Shown here: in pieces, positions 1 through 9,342 of the stretch
How the letters are laid out: each line of letters starts with the position of its first letter
How positions within the stretch are numbered: the stretch's first letter is position 1
Origin: UBA7657 sp049652985
GTDB taxonomy: Bacteria; Pseudomonadota; Alphaproteobacteria; Micavibrionales; Micavibrionaceae
Length of the DNA stretch: 64,000 bases
Direction: 5' to 3'
NCBI GenBank assembly: GCA_049652985.1
Contig: JBASFK010000008.1
Span: forward strand, 19,934-83,933
Notes under the pieces: generated by a model
The model's input: the letters and a program-made list of their open reading frames with translations, nothing else
The model's database searches: none
What the model was told of the DNA's origin: nothing
Translations under genes and position numbers: made by a program

Positions 1-36
1 ATTAATATCATCGATATAATCTAGGTGGTCGCTCAT
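1..36 (-). CDS. 5' end of an unidentified gene running off the left edge
   Basis: An ATG on the minus strand at 36 opens a frame reading MSDHLDYIDDIN that is still open at base 1. A possible Shine-Dalgarno (AGGATCGG on the minus strand) lies a few bases upstream. Only 12 residues are visible, so no family can be given and the start itself is only plausible. Confidence 0.4.
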   Translation of the reverse strand, partial: MSDHLDYIDDIN

Positions 37-139
37 ATCCGATCCTTTCGCCCCATCCTAACAAAAACGGCGGAAAACCGCAAAATTCGCGCCTTCCGCC
101 GACATGTAAAATACCGGTATTTTCTTTATATTCACGGCC

Positions 140-289
140 TTACATACTTTGTGAAGGACCGTTAAAAGATGCCAGCAGGTTATAACGCTGGGCCTCTCTC
201 GTATAGTTACTCCGTTGAGCGGCCCGCTCTATAGCTTCGGCATTAGCTGCGCCCGAATCGACGCCATTCCACATTCCAACTTTGGACAT
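140..289 (-). CDS. Small protein of 49 residues, unknown function
   Basis: The frame is open further upstream, but the ATG at 289 is chosen because a strong AAAGGAG sits about 7 bases before it; it gives a 49-residue protein starting MSKVGMWNGVDSG. It is hydrophilic, has no signal peptide or membrane segment, and is rich in Ala, Asn and Arg in the middle (AEAIERAAQRSNYTREAQRY). I recognise no family. It stands alone between the gene at the left edge and the AT-rich spacer before the glycyl-tRNA synthetase gene. The ribosome site is the main support for it being real. Confidence 0.55.
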   Translation of the reverse strand: MSKVGMWNGVDSGAANAEAIERAAQRSNYTREAQRYNLLASFNGPSQSM

Positions 290-340
290 TTCAATCTCCT
301 TTGCTGGTGTTTCTGAAGTAAAGAATAGAAAAAGAGTCAA

Positions 341-609
341 AAAATGTCAAATATAGGAAATAATTCAGACATTATATTTGTCTAATATTTAAGTAAATAC
401 GAAATAAAAGCGAAAATAAATGAGATTAATATAGAAAATAATTAATCATTTATTTTTAAATAAACTCATAAATATTTTTTTTACTTTAAAGTTTTTGCTG
501 TTTTAAGTCGAAAGGGTGAGCAGGGAGCCAAAAATTTAATGCGGGCGCCGCTCTTGTTTTCGGCGGAACGTCTCGCCATTATAACCGCCTGAAATAAGGA
601 AAAGACGTC
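341..609. other. AT-rich intergenic spacer upstream of the glycyl-tRNA synthetase gene
   Basis: About 270 bases with long A/T runs, especially 360-495, and no credible reading frame. It must hold the promoter of the glycyl-tRNA synthetase gene and that of the divergent 49-residue ORF. A weak AAGGAAAAG ribosome site lies just before 610. I see no strong hairpin. Confidence 0.5.
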
Positions 610-2166
610 ATGACCCAAGCCGCCGCCACCGTTCCTGCCATGAAGGACATTGTTGCCCTCTGCAAGCGCCGCGGCTTCATTTTCGCGGCGTCCGACATTT
701 ACGGCGGCATCAACGGCTTCTGGGATTACGGCCCGCTCGGCGTCGAGCTCAAGAACAATCTGCGCGATCTGTGGTGGAAAGCGATGGTCACCTGCCCGCC
801 CATCGGTCCGGACGGCACGCCCGTCGAAATCGTCGGTCTTGATTCATCCATCATCCAGAACCCGAAAGCGTGGGAGGCATCCGGCCATGTCGGCGGCTTC
901 TCCGACCCGATGGTCGACGATAAGGAAACCAAACTCCGTTACCGCGCGGATCATTTGTATGTACTGGTGCCGAAAGACGGCAAGGGCAAATGGCTGGCGC
1001 TGCACCAGGACGCCGAAGTGGAAGACGTAGCAAGGCGCATCAAGAAAGAAGGCGGCGGGAAATCGTCAAGCGACCAGTACGAGAAAAAACAATTCACCTC
1101 TATCGATAAAAACGATTACGTGAATATTCTCGGGCCTGATGCGAAAACACCCGGCACACTGACCGAGCCCAAGCAATTCAACCTCATGTTCCATACATTC
1201 GTCGGTGCGACAGCGGGCGATGAAAACAAGGCTTACTTACGCCCCGAAACTGCGCAGGGCATTTTTCTCAATTTCAAAAACGTTCTGGATTCTTCGCGCG
1301 TTCGCGTGCCGTTCGGCATTGCCCAGATCGGCAAAGCATTCAGGAACGAAGTCACGCCGCGCAATTTTATTTTCCGCTCCCGCGAATTCGAACAGATGGA
1401 AATGGAGTGGTTCTGTCACCCGAAAGAAGCCAAGATGTGGCGCGATTTCTGGTTCACCGAACGTCAGAAATTCTGGCGCAGCATTGGTTTGTCGAGCGAC
1501 AACATCCAGATGCGCGATCATGACAAGGACGAGCTCTCGCATTACGCGAAAGAGGGCTACGGCACGGCGGATATCGAATACCGCTTCCCCTTCACCGCGC
1601 CGGGCTATGGGGAGCTGGAAGGCATTGCCCACCGCTGTGATTTCGACCTGACGCAGCACCAGAAATTCTCGGGCACCAAGCTCGAATATATGGACCCGGT
1701 AACGAACGAGAAATTCATGCCGCATGTGATCGAGCCGGCGGCGGGCCTTTCTCGCGGCGTTCTTGCGCTGATCTGCGAGGCCTACACCATCGATGCCTCG
1801 CGCCCCTCGGGCGTTTACCTGAATTTCCATCCATCCGTAGCGCCGATGAAGGCCGCGATCCTGCCGCTCACGGCGAAAGAGGATCATGTTCCCATCGCGC
1901 AGAAACTTTACCTGGAACTGCGCGAGGAATTCGCGGTCGAGCTCGATATCAAACAGAATATCGGCAAGCGTTATGCGCGCCAGGACGAAATCGGCACGCC
2001 GTACTGCTTCACCATCGACAACGACACGATCACCGATCACACCGTGACCGTACGCGACCGTAACACCATGGCGCAGGAGCGCATCCATATCGACAAGGTC
2101 GCCGAATACCTGCGCGAAAAAATGAAACCGTCCGCGCAAAAAAAGAAACTCAAAGCCGTTGGCTAG
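610..2166 (+). CDS. glyQS: Glycine--tRNA ligase, single-chain homodimeric type
   Basis: Charges tRNA-Gly with glycine in the cytoplasm. This is the dimeric eukaryotic/Bacillus-like class II form, not the alpha2beta2 glyQ+glyS form. Visible are the N-terminal block (SDIYGGINGFWDYGPLGVEL), motif 2 (FRNEVTPRNFIFRSREFEQM with EMEWF after it), motif 3 (GLSRGVLALICEAY near residue 378) and a C-terminal anticodon-binding domain with IGKRYARQDEIGTPYC. At 518 residues it has a usual length. The ATG at 610 follows AAGGAAAAG. Its stop overlaps the TTG start of the next gene by 8 bases, so the two are probably co-transcribed. Confidence 0.96.
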   Translation: MTQAAATVPAMKDIVALCKRRGFIFAASDIYGGINGFWDYGPLGVELKNNLRDLWWKAMVTCPPIGPDGTPVEIVGLDSSIIQNPKAWEASGHVGGFSDPMVDDKETKLRYRADHLYVLVPKDGKGKWLALHQDAEVEDVARRIKKEGGGKSSSDQYEKKQFTSIDKNDYVNILGPDAKTPGTLTEPKQFNLMFHTFVGATAGDENKAYLRPETAQGIFLNFKNVLDSSRVRVPFGIAQIGKAFRNEVTPRNFIFRSREFEQMEMEWFCHPKEAKMWRDFWFTERQKFWRSIGLSSDNIQMRDHDKDELSHYAKEGYGTADIEYRFPFTAPGYGELEGIAHRCDFDLTQHQKFSGTKLEYMDPVTNEKFMPHVIEPAAGLSRGVLALICEAYTIDASRPSGVYLNFHPSVAPMKAAILPLTAKEDHVPIAQKLYLELREEFAVELDIKQNIGKRYARQDEIGTPYCFTIDNDTITDHTVTVRDRNTMAQERIHIDKVAEYLREKMKPSAQKKKLKAVG

Positions 2167-3106
2167 AATTCTTCTTTTTGTTGTGTTTCTGACTGCGCTC
2201 GCCGCGCAAGCGCAGGCCGAGGAATATAAGCCCGGCACAGTCGGGCATTTATACGAGAACTGCCGCCTCGCGCTGGAATCCGCCACCAAATACACTGAAC
2301 TGCAGGAGACTTATTGCGGCGCGTTCAGCGAGGGTTATTTCTGGGGCGCGTCGGCGTCGAACTGGGTATTGCCGATGACGGCGGAAGAGGGCCCCTGTGC
2401 AGAAGAAAAAAAGCGCGAATGGGAGCGCATCAATAACCGTTTCTGCGGCAATTTCCCGAAGATGGATGAGAACAACGCGACGACGGGCGATGCCCTGAAA
2501 AGCGCGACGGATATCGTCACGCGCTGGATCGCATTTGAAAAGCAGCATAGCGAGAACGACCCTCTGAAACGCGGCACATTGCGTGAGGTGAATGGCCTAG
2601 TGCAGCCGGGGTCGTTCTGCGACTCCCTTTCAAAAACTTACGTCGTCCAGGAATCTCCCTTCGCGATTAACCCGGCGCTCATGAAAATAAACCTGCGCGA
2701 TTTTATGAAGGCGAAGTCGAACATGACGATGAAGGCGAAATATGAGCGCTGCCGGGGGGACGTGGATTATGCGGCCGGGGACCCGGAAAAATTCCTCTCG
2801 ACCAAGTGCGGCGCAGAAATTTCGGGTTATATATCAGGCGTGTATTCCACCCAATATCTTCAGAAGAACAGGGCGGAACTGCCCGACGAATGCCGCAAGC
2901 CTATCGACCGCCTCTATAAAAATCTCGATGTTAAACAAAGCATGTGCGTGAGTTACGACACCAACCCGCTCTGGGTCGCCGAGATTTTCCTGAAGAAATA
3001 TCCCGAATTCAAAGGGCTGGATGACCAGCCGGGAAGCATCGGTGACCTGATTATCATGCGCAGTTTTCTCTGCGCCGAGAAGAATGCCGGTCCGAATCAG
3101 CCCTGA
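2159..3106 (+). CDS. Secreted Cys-rich protein, possibly with two Rap1a/Tai-like repeats
   Basis: The frame opens with TTG at 2159 inside the end of the glycyl-tRNA synthetase gene, and that start yields a clean signal peptide (LLFVVFLTALAAQAQA, cleavage before EEYKPG), which supports it. The mature part of about 295 residues has paired cysteines in two similar blocks, each with a Cys, a Tyr-Cys-Gly or Lys-Cys-Gly, and a segment like SEGYFWGA or ISGYISGVYS. That layout recalls the Rap1a/Tai immunity-type domain in tandem, but this is a resemblance by eye only. Likely periplasmic. Function unknown. Confidence 0.75.
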   Translation: MARILLFVVFLTALAAQAQAEEYKPGTVGHLYENCRLALESATKYTELQETYCGAFSEGYFWGASASNWVLPMTAEEGPCAEEKKREWERINNRFCGNFPKMDENNATTGDALKSATDIVTRWIAFEKQHSENDPLKRGTLREVNGLVQPGSFCDSLSKTYVVQESPFAINPALMKINLRDFMKAKSNMTMKAKYERCRGDVDYAAGDPEKFLSTKCGAEISGYISGVYSTQYLQKNRAELPDECRKPIDRLYKNLDVKQSMCVSYDTNPLWVAEIFLKKYPEFKGLDDQPGSIGDLIIMRSFLCAEKNAGPNQP

Positions 3107-3347
3107 TCATTCTGCCCGCGAGAGAGGGCGGCATTTCATCTGGAAAACGCCGTAAAAATTCCCCCCCTGATTGTTTGGAATAAAATCATCATTTTGGTGC
3201 CGCAAATTTTCCGCTGTGAAATTTTTCATGCATCATCGGCTATAAAAAAAATCTGCAAAAACCTGCATCCGGCTATGCAGAAATATCAGTCGACATAACC
3301 GCGCACCTTGCTAGATTTCATGCAGTAGCAACGAAGGAGGTTTGACC

Positions 3348-3566
3348 ATGACTATGAGCACTTCTGAAAGTCCCTTAGCCAAGTTGAGCAGACGTTTTAA
3401 CTTCGGAAAAGGTCGGCTACCTTACAGCGCTGATCTTTCAAATGTCGTTGAGAATATCGCCGCGCGCGTTGAGCGTGAGCGCTGTCTCGCCAATGATTTT
3501 GAACCCATGATCTTCCCGGTCACCACTAAACTGGTACGCATCGGCAAAAAGCGCCTAAAGGGCTAG
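3348..3566 (+). CDS. Small basic protein of 72 residues, unknown function
   Basis: The ATG at 3348 has an excellent AAGGAGG 7 bases upstream; a TTG at 3342 in the same frame lies too close to that site. The product is short, basic and hydrophilic (AKLSRRFNFGKGRLPYSADL; ends RIGKKRLKG), with no membrane segment. Its last 12 bases overlap the 3' end of the convergent methyltransferase gene. The spacer before it (3107-3347) contains A-runs but no recognisable regulatory element. I recognise no family. Confidence 0.7.
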   Translation: MTMSTSESPLAKLSRRFNFGKGRLPYSADLSNVVENIAARVERERCLANDFEPMIFPVTTKLVRIGKKRLKG

Positions 3567-4301
3567 ACCTTTCGCACCGCGCAGGATCCTGTCGGCTTCT
3601 TCCGTATAGGATCCATCGCCGCGGTGCAATGTCAGCCCCGCATGGATTTTCGCTGGCGTCTTGCGATTTTTCAGCGCACGGATAATGACGCGCTTGGACG
3701 GCTCGCCCGTGCGCGGGTGCAGCGGGATGATCTCCACCGCACCGAATTTTTTTCCGAAGGATTGAATGATTTTATCCGTATGATCTGCGCGGTGAATGAT
3801 GGTGAAGCTGCCGCCGTTTTTCAGATTCCTGAATCCGGCCTCGACCCAGTCTTTCACCGATCTATCTTCATCTGCATGGTAAAGCGCGGTCGCCTTCGGC
3901 ATGGAAGGCGAGGGCGTGTGTGTCCCGGCGTCGAGATAAGGAGGATTGCAGATTACATGGTTAAATTCTTTTACATGGAGCGAGCGGATGTCGCCGGTGA
4001 TGAACGCAGCACGTCCTTCCATATTGTTGAGGGCAATGTTCTGAACGGCAAGATCAATATGATCCGCCTGGATGTCCACGCCGGTGAGGTGAACCCCCGG
4101 TACGCGCGCCAGTACGCAAAACCCCGCGCCGCCCACACCGCAGCCAAGATCAAGCAGCGTCTCGCCCTCCTGCGCCCGGCAGGCAGCGGCCAGCATCACG
4201 GAATCGAGTGATGTGCGAAAACCTGCGGGCGGCTGCAAAAGCCGCACCCGGTGGTCTAAAACGTGAATTTCCTCAGGGTCCATCCCCTTTAGAAAAGCCA
4301 T
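3555..4301 (-). CDS. TrmN6-like tRNA1(Val) adenine-N6 methyltransferase
   Basis: A class I SAM-dependent methyltransferase of 248 residues. The SAM loop LDLGCGVGGAGF is near residue 47 and the N6-adenine catalytic motif NPPYLDAG near residue 119. The N-terminal text (VRLLQPPAGFRTSLDSVMLA) is typical of the YfiC/TrmN6 family, which methylates A37 of tRNA1(Val). Family members in Alphaproteobacteria are similar in size. The exact target base is inferred from the family, not shown here. It stands alone between two convergent or unrelated genes. Confidence 0.85.
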   Translation of the reverse strand: MAFLKGMDPEEIHVLDHRVRLLQPPAGFRTSLDSVMLAAACRAQEGETLLDLGCGVGGAGFCVLARVPGVHLTGVDIQADHIDLAVQNIALNNMEGRAAFITGDIRSLHVKEFNHVICNPPYLDAGTHTPSPSMPKATALYHADEDRSVKDWVEAGFRNLKNGGSFTIIHRADHTDKIIQSFGKKFGAVEIIPLHPRTGEPSKRVIIRALKNRKTPAKIHAGLTLHRGDGSYTEEADRILRGAKGLAL

Positions 4302-4333
4302 AAATAGCGCGGGGTCAAGCCAGTCTTTTTAAA

Positions 4334-5260
4334 TCAGTCGTTCAGGCGGAAGGAATTGGGCCTGGTGGCAAAGGGCGAGTCCATCTGGCTCAGCAGCATG
4401 ATTTCAACCGGGTTTGCCGCGAGTTGCTGTGCCGCCAGCGACACATAGCCCGAATCCGCCGGGACAGGGACGTTGGCGTAGAATTCATCGCGGTAGAGGC
4501 TGCCGTTATTATTGTGGCCGCCGTTGAAAACGCTGCTGGCGATCAGCCCGGTTGTCTCGCTCGGGTTCATGGGTTTCTGTGTTGGTACCGGTGCGGGCTC
4601 GTAACCGGGAATGCCGGTTTCCTTGAGGTCGAATTTCCTGTCGAAGAATGCATAGACCTCGTCCATTGTTTTCGGGCGGCCTGTGCGCGTGTCGAAAAAG
4701 ACATTGCGGTTCGCTTTCGCGGCGGCGGGGAAAAGCAGGGCCGCCTGCTGCATCGGGTTGGCGTCGCGCGCCTTCAGGAAAGCCGAAGCCTGTCCTGCAC
4801 CGAGGAAGTGGGCGAAATACAGTTCCGTCGCGCCGACCTTTCCGCCCCATCGCGCATCCAGGAATTGTTCGTTCTCGCGGGCAAATTCTGCCGCCATGGC
4901 GGAGGCTTTCTCGGGATCGTTGCGCAGCGCCAGGATTTCTTTCCTGTCGGCGCGGCTCGCAACCTTGCCGTTGTTGCCGATTTTATCCGCCAGCGCCCCC
5001 ATGCCATATTTATCGCCGTGCTTTTTCACCATGTTGAGCCATGTGCTCTCGATGAACTGGTAAAGGCCGGAGGCCGAGCTGGTCTTGGCTTTGATTTTCG
5101 GGTTGAAGCTGCTTTCAGCGCCTGCCTGCTGCACAAGGTAGGCAAAATCAACCCCCGTCCGGGCGCTGGCGTTTTTGATGGCATTGACCACCTTGCCGGG
5201 CACCGGGGCCAGCATTGAAGCTAAAGCGTTGTTTTGTATTGTATTTGTGCCGTTTACCAT
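4334..5260 (-). CDS. Lytic transglycosylase-like protein (SLT fold)
   Basis: The N-terminal third carries an SLT-type lysozyme fold: the catalytic glutamate in AGAESSFNPKIKAKTS (about residue 49), then SASGLYQFIESTWLNMVKKH. The middle has YFAHFLGAGQASAFL, a second hallmark of the family. The rest is low-complexity and Asn/Gly-rich. The protein would cut peptidoglycan glycan strands. The ATG at 5260 is chosen; an upstream extension in frame runs towards the divergent acyl-CoA dehydrogenase and lacks protein-like character. No signal peptide is visible at this start, as for some flagellar or export-associated members. Confidence 0.82.
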   Translation of the reverse strand: MVNGTNTIQNNALASMLAPVPGKVVNAIKNASARTGVDFAYLVQQAGAESSFNPKIKAKTSSASGLYQFIESTWLNMVKKHGDKYGMGALADKIGNNGKVASRADRKEILALRNDPEKASAMAAEFARENEQFLDARWGGKVGATELYFAHFLGAGQASAFLKARDANPMQQAALLFPAAAKANRNVFFDTRTGRPKTMDEVYAFFDRKFDLKETGIPGYEPAPVPTQKPMNPSETTGLIASSVFNGGHNNNGSLYRDEFYANVPVPADSGYVSLAAQQLAANPVEIMLLSQMDSPFATRPNSFRLND

Positions 5261-5335
5261 GAATAATGACTTTGTGTTCGAGAAACGCCTGCATAGGGAA
5301 TTGCAACCTCTGTGCCACCTCCGAAAGGCCCCGTT

Positions 5336-6970
5336 ATGAGCGATTACCAGCCCCCCCTCCAGGACATGAATTTCCTCCTGACCCATGTGCTGGGCTTCAA
5401 AAGCGAGAGCGTGGATGAGGCCACCATGGAGGCCGTGTTGGGCGAAGCGGCCAAGCTGGCGTCAGAGGTGCTCGCGCCCCTCAACCAGCCGGGTGACAGA
5501 CATGGCGCGAAACTGAAAGACGGCAACGTCACCACCGCGCCCGGATTTAAAGAGGCCTATAAACAATACTGCGAGGGCGGCTGGAACGCTGTCCCGTTCG
5601 GTCCCGAATTCGGCGGGCAGGGCCTGCCCTACGCTGCGGCTTTTCCCATTCAGGAAATGTGGCAGGGCGCCAATATGGCCTTCGGCCTGTGCCCGCTTTT
5701 GAACCAGGGCGCGGTCGAGGCGATTAATCATCATGGCTCGGAAGACCAGAAAAAATTCTACCTGCCGAAAATGATCTCCGGCGAATGGACGGGCACGATG
5801 AACCTGACCGAGCCGCAGGCAGGATCTGATCTCGGTTTAATCCGTACGAAAGCCGAGCGCGCGGGCAACGCCTATAAAATCTCCGGCCAGAAAATATTCA
5901 TCACATACGGTGAGCATGATTATACCGACAACATCATCCATCTCGTGCTGGCGCGGTTGCCGGATGCGCCGGAAGACGTTAAGGGGATTTCATTATTTAT
6001 CGTTCCGAAATTCCTGGAGGATGGAAGCCGCAACAAGGTTGAATGCATAGGGATCGAGCATAAGCTTGGTATCCATGCCTCGCCGACCTGTACTATGGAT
6101 TTCGCGGGCGCGACCGGCTATCTCGTCGGCAAGGAAAATGAAGGCCTGAAATACATGTTCACGATGATGAACAATGCGCGGCTTTCGGTCGGGCTGCAGG
6201 GCGTGGCCATCGCCGAGCGCAGCTATCAGCGCGCGCTGGCTTACGCGAACGACCGCGTGCAGGGAAAATCATTCGCCACCAATCAACGCGTAACGATTTC
6301 AGGGCATGCCGATGTAAAGCGCATGCTGCTCTCCATGAAATCACAGATCGAGGCGGGCAGGGCGCTTGTTTACGAAGCCGCTGTCGCGCTCGATAATAAA
6401 GACCAGGCAAAGGTCGAGGTTTTAACGCCCATCGTTAAATCCTGGTGCACCGATATGGCGTGTGATGTTACGTCGCTGGGCGTGCAGGTGCATGGCGGCA
6501 TGGGCTTCATAGAGGAAACCGGTGCGGCGCAATATTTCCGTGATGCGCGCATTCTGCCGATCTATGAGGGAACGAACGGCATCCAGGCCGCCGACCTTGT
6601 CTTCCGCAAGATTTTGCGTGACGGTGGCGCGACAGCGAAGAAATATATCGGCGGTATGCTGAAGGGTATCGTTCCCGGAGACGAAAAACTTTATGCGCCA
6701 GCGGCGAAAGGGCTATTGGAGGCAACGGACGCAATCGTCGCAGCAGGTGGACGCAAGGAAATGGATGCCGTGGCCGCAGCTTCGGCGTCTTATCTGAAGG
6801 CTTTTGGAATTATCGCGGGCGGGGCCCTTCTTTCACGCTCGGCGGCGCAGGCGGGCGCGCAGACTGACAAAAATTTCGCGGCAGAAAAGTCGAAAACGGC
6901 GGCGTTTTACGCATCGGATATTTTGCCGCTGGCGCATGGATATCTGCGCGCGGCGATGGCGCAGTTATAG
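5336..6970 (+). CDS. Acyl-CoA dehydrogenase with extra C-terminal domain (DmdC/FadE-like)
   Basis: A 545-residue FAD enzyme that would introduce a C2=C3 double bond into an acyl-CoA. The N-terminal block (YQPPLQDMNFLLTHVLGF) is characteristic of the 3-methylmercaptopropionyl-CoA dehydrogenase-like subfamily. MNLTEPQAGSDLG is the FAD/substrate loop, and the glutamate in IYEGTNGIQAADL near residue 410 is the expected catalytic base. QVHGGMGFIEET is also conserved. The substrate cannot be read from sequence. The ATG at 5336 gives the usual MSDYQPP start; a GTG 24 bases upstream is less likely. No beta-oxidation neighbours are present. Confidence 0.93.
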   Translation: MSDYQPPLQDMNFLLTHVLGFKSESVDEATMEAVLGEAAKLASEVLAPLNQPGDRHGAKLKDGNVTTAPGFKEAYKQYCEGGWNAVPFGPEFGGQGLPYAAAFPIQEMWQGANMAFGLCPLLNQGAVEAINHHGSEDQKKFYLPKMISGEWTGTMNLTEPQAGSDLGLIRTKAERAGNAYKISGQKIFITYGEHDYTDNIIHLVLARLPDAPEDVKGISLFIVPKFLEDGSRNKVECIGIEHKLGIHASPTCTMDFAGATGYLVGKENEGLKYMFTMMNNARLSVGLQGVAIAERSYQRALAYANDRVQGKSFATNQRVTISGHADVKRMLLSMKSQIEAGRALVYEAAVALDNKDQAKVEVLTPIVKSWCTDMACDVTSLGVQVHGGMGFIEETGAAQYFRDARILPIYEGTNGIQAADLVFRKILRDGGATAKKYIGGMLKGIVPGDEKLYAPAAKGLLEATDAIVAAGGRKEMDAVAAASASYLKAFGIIAGGALLSRSAAQAGAQTDKNFAAEKSKTAAFYASDILPLAHGYLRAAMAQL

Positions 6971-6973
6971 CCG

Positions 6974-7573
6974 CTATTGCGCTTGCCGTTCAGGGAAAAG
7001 TTTCTTCGCTGTTTCCGGATCATTACAGGAGATATAGGCCTGCGTCTGAAAATGAACGAAGGCTTTCGAACTGGGCCCGCTGCGATTGTCACGCTCATAT
7101 AGCTTGGCGAAAGTGTTAGCGTAGCACGCGCAATATTCCTCGACCGGGATATCAAGCGGCATCAGCGTGGCATTCTTGACGCACTCCTGATATTCATAGC
7201 CCGCCGCTTTTGTTGCGTCTGCGCATTCTCCCGTGATTGAAAGAGCAATGGAAGTCATCGAAGCCTTGGGCCCGACCTGGATTCTTCTATCAAGAAATTT
7301 CGAAGCCAGGCATTTGCAGTTGTAATATAGCGACATGCTGCCGGTTCTTTCACACAGGCTGAAATATTTCTGTGCTTCCTGGATATATTCTTCCGGCAGG
7401 TCCATATAAAGATTGGGGTCTGAGGGCGTCTGGGTTGGCGCGTTTTTGAGCGTTTCCTCCAGCGTCTTCCTGTCGGCCGGGCCGGGTTCCTGCGCGCCCG
7501 CACAAGCCGACGCTAAAATGGCAAGCCCCAGGAAAAAGGCAAAAAACAGGTGGATGAAGGCACTGAACTTCAT
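6974..7573 (-). CDS. Exported Cys-containing protein, unknown function
   Basis: A 199-residue protein with a signal peptide (HLFFAFFLGLAILASACAGA). The signal contains SACAG, so lipidation is possible but the box is not ideal. The mature part has several cysteines in a pattern C-x5-YYNCKCLASKF, then YEYQECVKNA and EYCACYANTF, suggesting disulfide bonds in the periplasm. Convergent with the acyl-CoA dehydrogenase gene with only three bases between the stops. I recognise no named family. Confidence 0.75.
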   Translation of the reverse strand: MKFSAFIHLFFAFFLGLAILASACAGAQEPGPADRKTLEETLKNAPTQTPSDPNLYMDLPEEYIQEAQKYFSLCERTGSMSLYYNCKCLASKFLDRRIQVGPKASMTSIALSITGECADATKAAGYEYQECVKNATLMPLDIPVEEYCACYANTFAKLYERDNRSGPSSKAFVHFQTQAYISCNDPETAKKLFPERQAQ

Positions 7574-7611
7574 GCCTTCATCATAACATTTTAGTACGGA
7601 TAGTGGGAATT

Positions 7612-8187
7612 TTATGAGCCGGCGCCCTTGACGCGCTTCCAGAGGCCCTTGAAGTTGAAATTCTCTTCTTCGGCTTTCTCGTCCTGCGCATTCTGGTTGC
7701 CTGGCTTCAGCTTCTGGACAGTTTTATCGGACTGTTTTTCCATCTGCTCGCGGCGCTGGCGGGCGCGGGCTTCGCGCTCCTTAAGTTCGGCGCGCAGCTC
7801 TTCAGCCTGCTTCTGGCTGAACTGGCTGGTGATCAGAACCTGCGAAGCCTGTTTCTGCCACAGGTCGCGCTGGTCTTTCAGGTCGGCGATCTGGCTATGC
7901 GCCATCTCAAGCTGGTCTTCCAGCATCTTGATGCGCATTTTGAGGCGTTCGGTTTCAAGCATCGAGGATGCTTTTTCCAGCTCCTGCTCCACCCCCATCG
8001 ACGAGGGTGCGGCACCGTTGCCGCTGGCGCGAAGGCCAAGGGCCCGGTCCAGTTCCGAGACATCAATGACCCGGCGTCCGTTAGGATCGACCTCGTAAGA
8101 AAGCTTGCCGTTATTCATGGCCCGCTGGATGGTGGATTTTGATCTGCCGGTGAGCTCGGCCGCTCTTTGTGCGCCTACTTTAGCCAT
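7612..8187 (-). CDS. Helix-turn-helix protein with long coiled coil
   Basis: The N-terminus is a MerR/excisionase-like winged HTH (GAQRAAELTGRSKSTIQRAM, followed by VDPNGRRVIDVSELDRALG). From about residue 65 to 150 it is a continuous charged coiled coil (ETERLKMRIKMLEDQLEMAH, AEELRAELKEREARARQRRE). It resembles plasmid- or phage-type DNA-binding proteins with a dimerisation coil. The target is unknown. Its neighbours (an exported protein and SapC) give no functional clue. Confidence 0.72.
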   Translation of the reverse strand: MAKVGAQRAAELTGRSKSTIQRAMNNGKLSYEVDPNGRRVIDVSELDRALGLRASGNGAAPSSMGVEQELEKASSMLETERLKMRIKMLEDQLEMAHSQIADLKDQRDLWQKQASQVLITSQFSQKQAEELRAELKEREARARQRREQMEKQSDKTVQKLKPGNQNAQDEKAEEENFNFKGLWKRVKGAGS

Positions 8188-8314
8188 TGTTCGAATCCCT
8201 TTCAGTGTGAAGCGTTAGCGTTACCACGAGTAAGCATCCTGAATCAAGAATCTATTACATAAGACGAAAAACCCTTTTGAAACCGGGCCTTTCGCTCCGG
8301 GCCGTGGCCCGGCC

Positions 8315-9130
8315 TTAAGCGGCTTCTTTCGAAAGACGCTGATTCAGCAGGTACGTAAGGCGCTGCCATTGTGCGCCCGAAAACAGGTGCGCATACACAA
8401 AGGGCAGCCAGCCTTTTGTACGCCATTCGAGGAACGTCTTGTCGTCCATATCGGCGAGTTTCTGCTCGTCGACAATACGGAAGCCAGAGAAATTAATGCG
8501 GCGATTGCCCGCGACATTGATTTGCGCCTCGCGCTGGACCAGCAGGCCGCTTTTGGCCAGAGCCTTGCTGAATTCCTGCGTCTGCTGCGCGGCGGCATGG
8601 TAGGACTTGCAGAATTCCAGCGCGTTCTGCGCAAGCTGGCTCGGCTTGCCGTCGGCGGTAAAAAACGGCTGTGTGTCGCTTTTTTCGACGATGTCATCGC
8701 TCATGTCCACGCACAGTGAAAGCTGGTCCTTGCCCGGCAGTTCCGAGAAGATGAAAGGATAGCGGCGGATATAAGCCGGGATATAGGTGGCATCTTCCCA
8801 GCGACCGGTTTTCTTGTCGAAAAACAGGTTTTCGTTGTCGCGCAGGCCCAGGATCGCGACAGGCGTCGCGTTTTCATCGGGTCCGAAAGCGATCGGGTAG
8901 AAATGGCAGATCTGCGGCATCTCGATCAGGTTAACTGGCACGGCGTTAACATCCTCGGCGAAGTTGAAGCCGAAGTTTTTACGCAGGGAAAGATTGGCAT
9001 GCGCCTTGGCATCAAGCGGCGTCGGCTTTTTGTAAAAAAGAGGCAGCACGTTACCGGTACGGGGCTGTTCGCCTTTTGCGCCGTTTTCTTTGGCTTTTTT
9101 ATTATTGTCCGGCTTGTCTTTCTTTGCCAT
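8315..9130 (-). CDS. sapC: SapC family protein
   Basis: A 271-residue protein of the SapC family. Characteristic segments are FAEDVNAVPVNLIEMPQICH, YPIAFGPDENATPVAILGLR, TYIPAYIRRYPFIFSEL and FSGFRIVDEQKLADM. SapC was named for an S-layer/peptide-resistance locus, but its biochemical role is not established. The first 30 residues are Lys-rich and low-complexity. A GC-rich inverted repeat (CCGGGCC/GGCCCGG) just past the stop around 8285-8313 may form a terminator hairpin. Confidence 0.85.
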   Translation of the reverse strand: MAKKDKPDNNKKAKENGAKGEQPRTGNVLPLFYKKPTPLDAKAHANLSLRKNFGFNFAEDVNAVPVNLIEMPQICHFYPIAFGPDENATPVAILGLRDNENLFFDKKTGRWEDATYIPAYIRRYPFIFSELPGKDQLSLCVDMSDDIVEKSDTQPFFTADGKPSQLAQNALEFCKSYHAAAQQTQEFSKALAKSGLLVQREAQINVAGNRRINFSGFRIVDEQKLADMDDKTFLEWRTKGWLPFVYAHLFSGAQWQRLTYLLNQRLSKEAA

Positions 9131-9342
9131 CGGGAAATCCTTGGTTGTGTTCGTTTACGATGGGGGATATTAGGCCAAAGATTACCCCCAGCGCAACGGG
9201 TTTTGGGCGTCTAAAGACCCTCAAAAACACCCCAAAAACCGCCTTTTTCGGAGCCTTTAGCGCAAAAAAGACCAGAAAATCCTTCCGCCCGGTCTGAAAA
9301 TCGTCTAGTTTCGGGCCGGTTCTTGGGAAACGAGGCTCCAAA

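Noticed and set aside
1237..2295. 352-codon minus-strand ORF
   Set aside because: Antisense shadow of the glycyl-tRNA synthetase gene, caused by high GC; no family features and no ribosome site.
4424..5218. 264-codon plus-strand ORF
   Set aside because: Antisense to the transglycosylase gene, which has clear catalytic motifs.
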